DNA of 7,079 nucleotides from Persephonella sp. Its GTDB lineage: Bacteria > Aquificota > Aquificia > Aquificales > Hydrogenothermaceae. Below are positions 6,313-7,079 of the stretch, piece by piece. The stretch lies in contig JALWKR010000059.1 in the NCBI GenBank assembly GCA_027081375.1, forward strand, positions 1 through 7,079, written 5' to 3'. The translations under genes were made by a program, and so were the position numbers. The notes beneath the pieces are model-generated. The model had not been told where the DNA came from and did not search any database. It saw only the letters and a program-made list of their open reading frames with translations. How positions within the stretch are numbered: the stretch's first letter is position 1; every line of letters starts with the position of its first letter.

Positions 6313-7079
6313 CTGTTTATAAAATTTCTTAAATCCAAAGGATACTCCTAAAAAAAGATAGTAATACTCATCCCCATATAGAGGATTAAGATTTGCTCCA
6401 ATAAATAGAAACAGGGGAATAAACATAGTAGGAAAGTATTTAAAACTAAAAGATATTACCAAGAGGGATAATTGAAATATCAGATTAATAATACTTCCAG
6501 CTAGCCACGCATCAAGATAAGAGTTAAAAACCATAGATACTCCTTCCCCAAGCCCAAGTATTTCCTGCCGAGATTTTGAAAAGTGAGCTTCTACAAATCC
6601 GTATCCATATCCACCTATCCAGTTACTCTTTTCTAAAAGCTCAACCACTGCCCAAAATGCTTTTCCTCTTTCAGTTTTCATTTTCTCTTCAAGCATTTTT
6701 TCTGAGAAAATAGGCTCTTTTAAAGATGCGTTATATAGATAAAAAAATGTTCCAAAGGTTGTAAATATTAGAACTATTTTGATGATACTTATTTTTGTTA
6801 TGTTACTAACAACTCCATGATAAATATCTTTTATAGAAAAGTATCTAAGTTTTTTTTCCAAGATAAAGGCTGAAATAGCTTTGTATAAAACTGTAAAAAC
6901 TAAAACAAAGAACAAACTTATCCATATAGTTTTGTTTTTTGTTGCAAGAGCTACAGTAAGAAAAAACAGATAAACGGAAAATATATAATAAGGTTTTTGC
7001 CATAAGTTAAACTGAAGTCTTAAAGCTAAAGAAGTTATAAATATTAACCCTATAGCTTCAGCAAGTCCTGAAGGTTCGT
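6301..7079 (-). CDS. O-antigen polymerase/ligase-like multipass membrane protein, 5'-partial
   Basis: The frame is open from the right edge of the window to TGA at 6303-6301, giving about 258 residues of the C-terminal part; a TTG at 6915 is internal, not the start. Several hydrophobic segments are visible: GLIFITSLALRL, YYIFSVYLFFLTVALA, LFFVLVFTVLY, ISIIKIVLIFTTFGTFFYL, IINLIFQLSLLVISF and MFIPLFLFIGANL. Family hints are EPSGLA (7060-7077), like the 'EPs.lA' motif of Wzy-type polymerases, and FNSYLDAWLAGSI (from 6528 leftwards), like the 'hNsyLd.l.e.G..g' motif after the large periplasmic loop of O-antigen ligases/polymerases. The loop between, with GGYGYGF, also fits. The His usual before NSYL is Phe here. 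Such proteins join or polymerise lipid-linked glycans at the periplasmic face of the inner membrane. The substrate cannot be told, and another polytopic membrane family remains possible. Confidence 0.65.
   Translation of the reverse strand, partial: EPSGLAEAIGLIFITSLALRLQFNLWQKPYYIFSVYLFFLTVALATKNKTIWISLFFVLVFTVLYKAISAFILEKKLRYFSIKDIYHGVVSNITKISIIKIVLIFTTFGTFFYLYNASLKEPIFSEKMLEEKMKTERGKAFWAVVELLEKSNWIGGYGYGFVEAHFSKSRQEILGLGEGVSMVFNSYLDAWLAGSIINLIFQLSLLVISFSFKYFPTMFIPLFLFIGANLNPLYGDEYYYLFLGVSFGFKKFYKQLKI

Noticed and set aside
6913..6915. TTG 6915 as start of the - strand gene
   Set aside because: The frame stays open to the window edge with membrane segments and the EPSGLA motif upstream, so the gene begins outside the window.
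1..7079. tRNA/rRNA genes, CRISPR arrays, insertion sequences, phage or defence genes
   Set aside because: None seen on either strand; nearly every base belongs to one of six protein genes.

Overview
The window carries five genes in one direction on the + strand, followed by one gene on the - strand that faces them. The DNA is AT-rich, the codons favour AGA and ATA, and the proteins are rich in Lys, Glu and Ile. The genes for Gram-negative outer-membrane biogenesis (bamA, ompH/skp, lpxD) show a diderm. Together with the thermophile-like composition this best fits an Aquificota bacterium, perhaps Hydrogenothermaceae (the Persephonella/Sulfurihydrogenibium group). That placement is an inference from composition and gene content; no taxonomic marker was compared.

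Layout: 1-1752 is the 3' part of a ClpC-type AAA+ unfoldase. bamA (about 1749-4124) encodes the outer-membrane assembly factor with five POTRA domains and a barrel. ompH/skp (4139-4648) encodes a periplasmic chaperone, lpxD (4650-5624) the N-acyltransferase of lipid A synthesis, and aat (5629-6312) leucyl/phenylalanyl-tRNA-protein transferase. Gaps are -4, 14, 1 and 4 nt, so bamA to aat look like one transcription unit. From 6301 to the right edge, on the - strand, lies the C-terminal part of a multipass membrane protein resembling O-antigen polymerases/ligases. It overlaps the end of aat by 12 nt, tail to tail. No stretch over 300 bases lacks a gene.

Working together: BamA inserts outer-membrane proteins that Skp/OmpH carries across the periplasm, LpxD builds the lipid A of the same membrane, and the convergent gene may act on surface glycan. 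ClpC and Aat represent proteolysis. Aat makes N-degrons that, in proteobacteria, go through ClpS to a Clp unfoldase, so the two could be linked, though no clpS is visible here.

The most unusual point is the clpC/bamA junction. The BamA signal peptide can be read only from upstream of its first in-frame ATG (1809). The best placed start is an ATA at 1749, 8 nt after a GAGGTG ribosome-binding site and overlapping the clpC stop codon. Within the signal-peptide codons lies a textbook intrinsic terminator (1771-1808) whose T-tract encodes part of the hydrophobic core. An upstream segment covering the ribosome-binding site can pair over 10 bp with the terminator's right arm and T-tract. This could be a translation-coupled attenuator between proteolysis and outer-membrane assembly, but it is a hypothesis. 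The rest of the window is conserved housekeeping sequence, and I see no new defence or mobile system.
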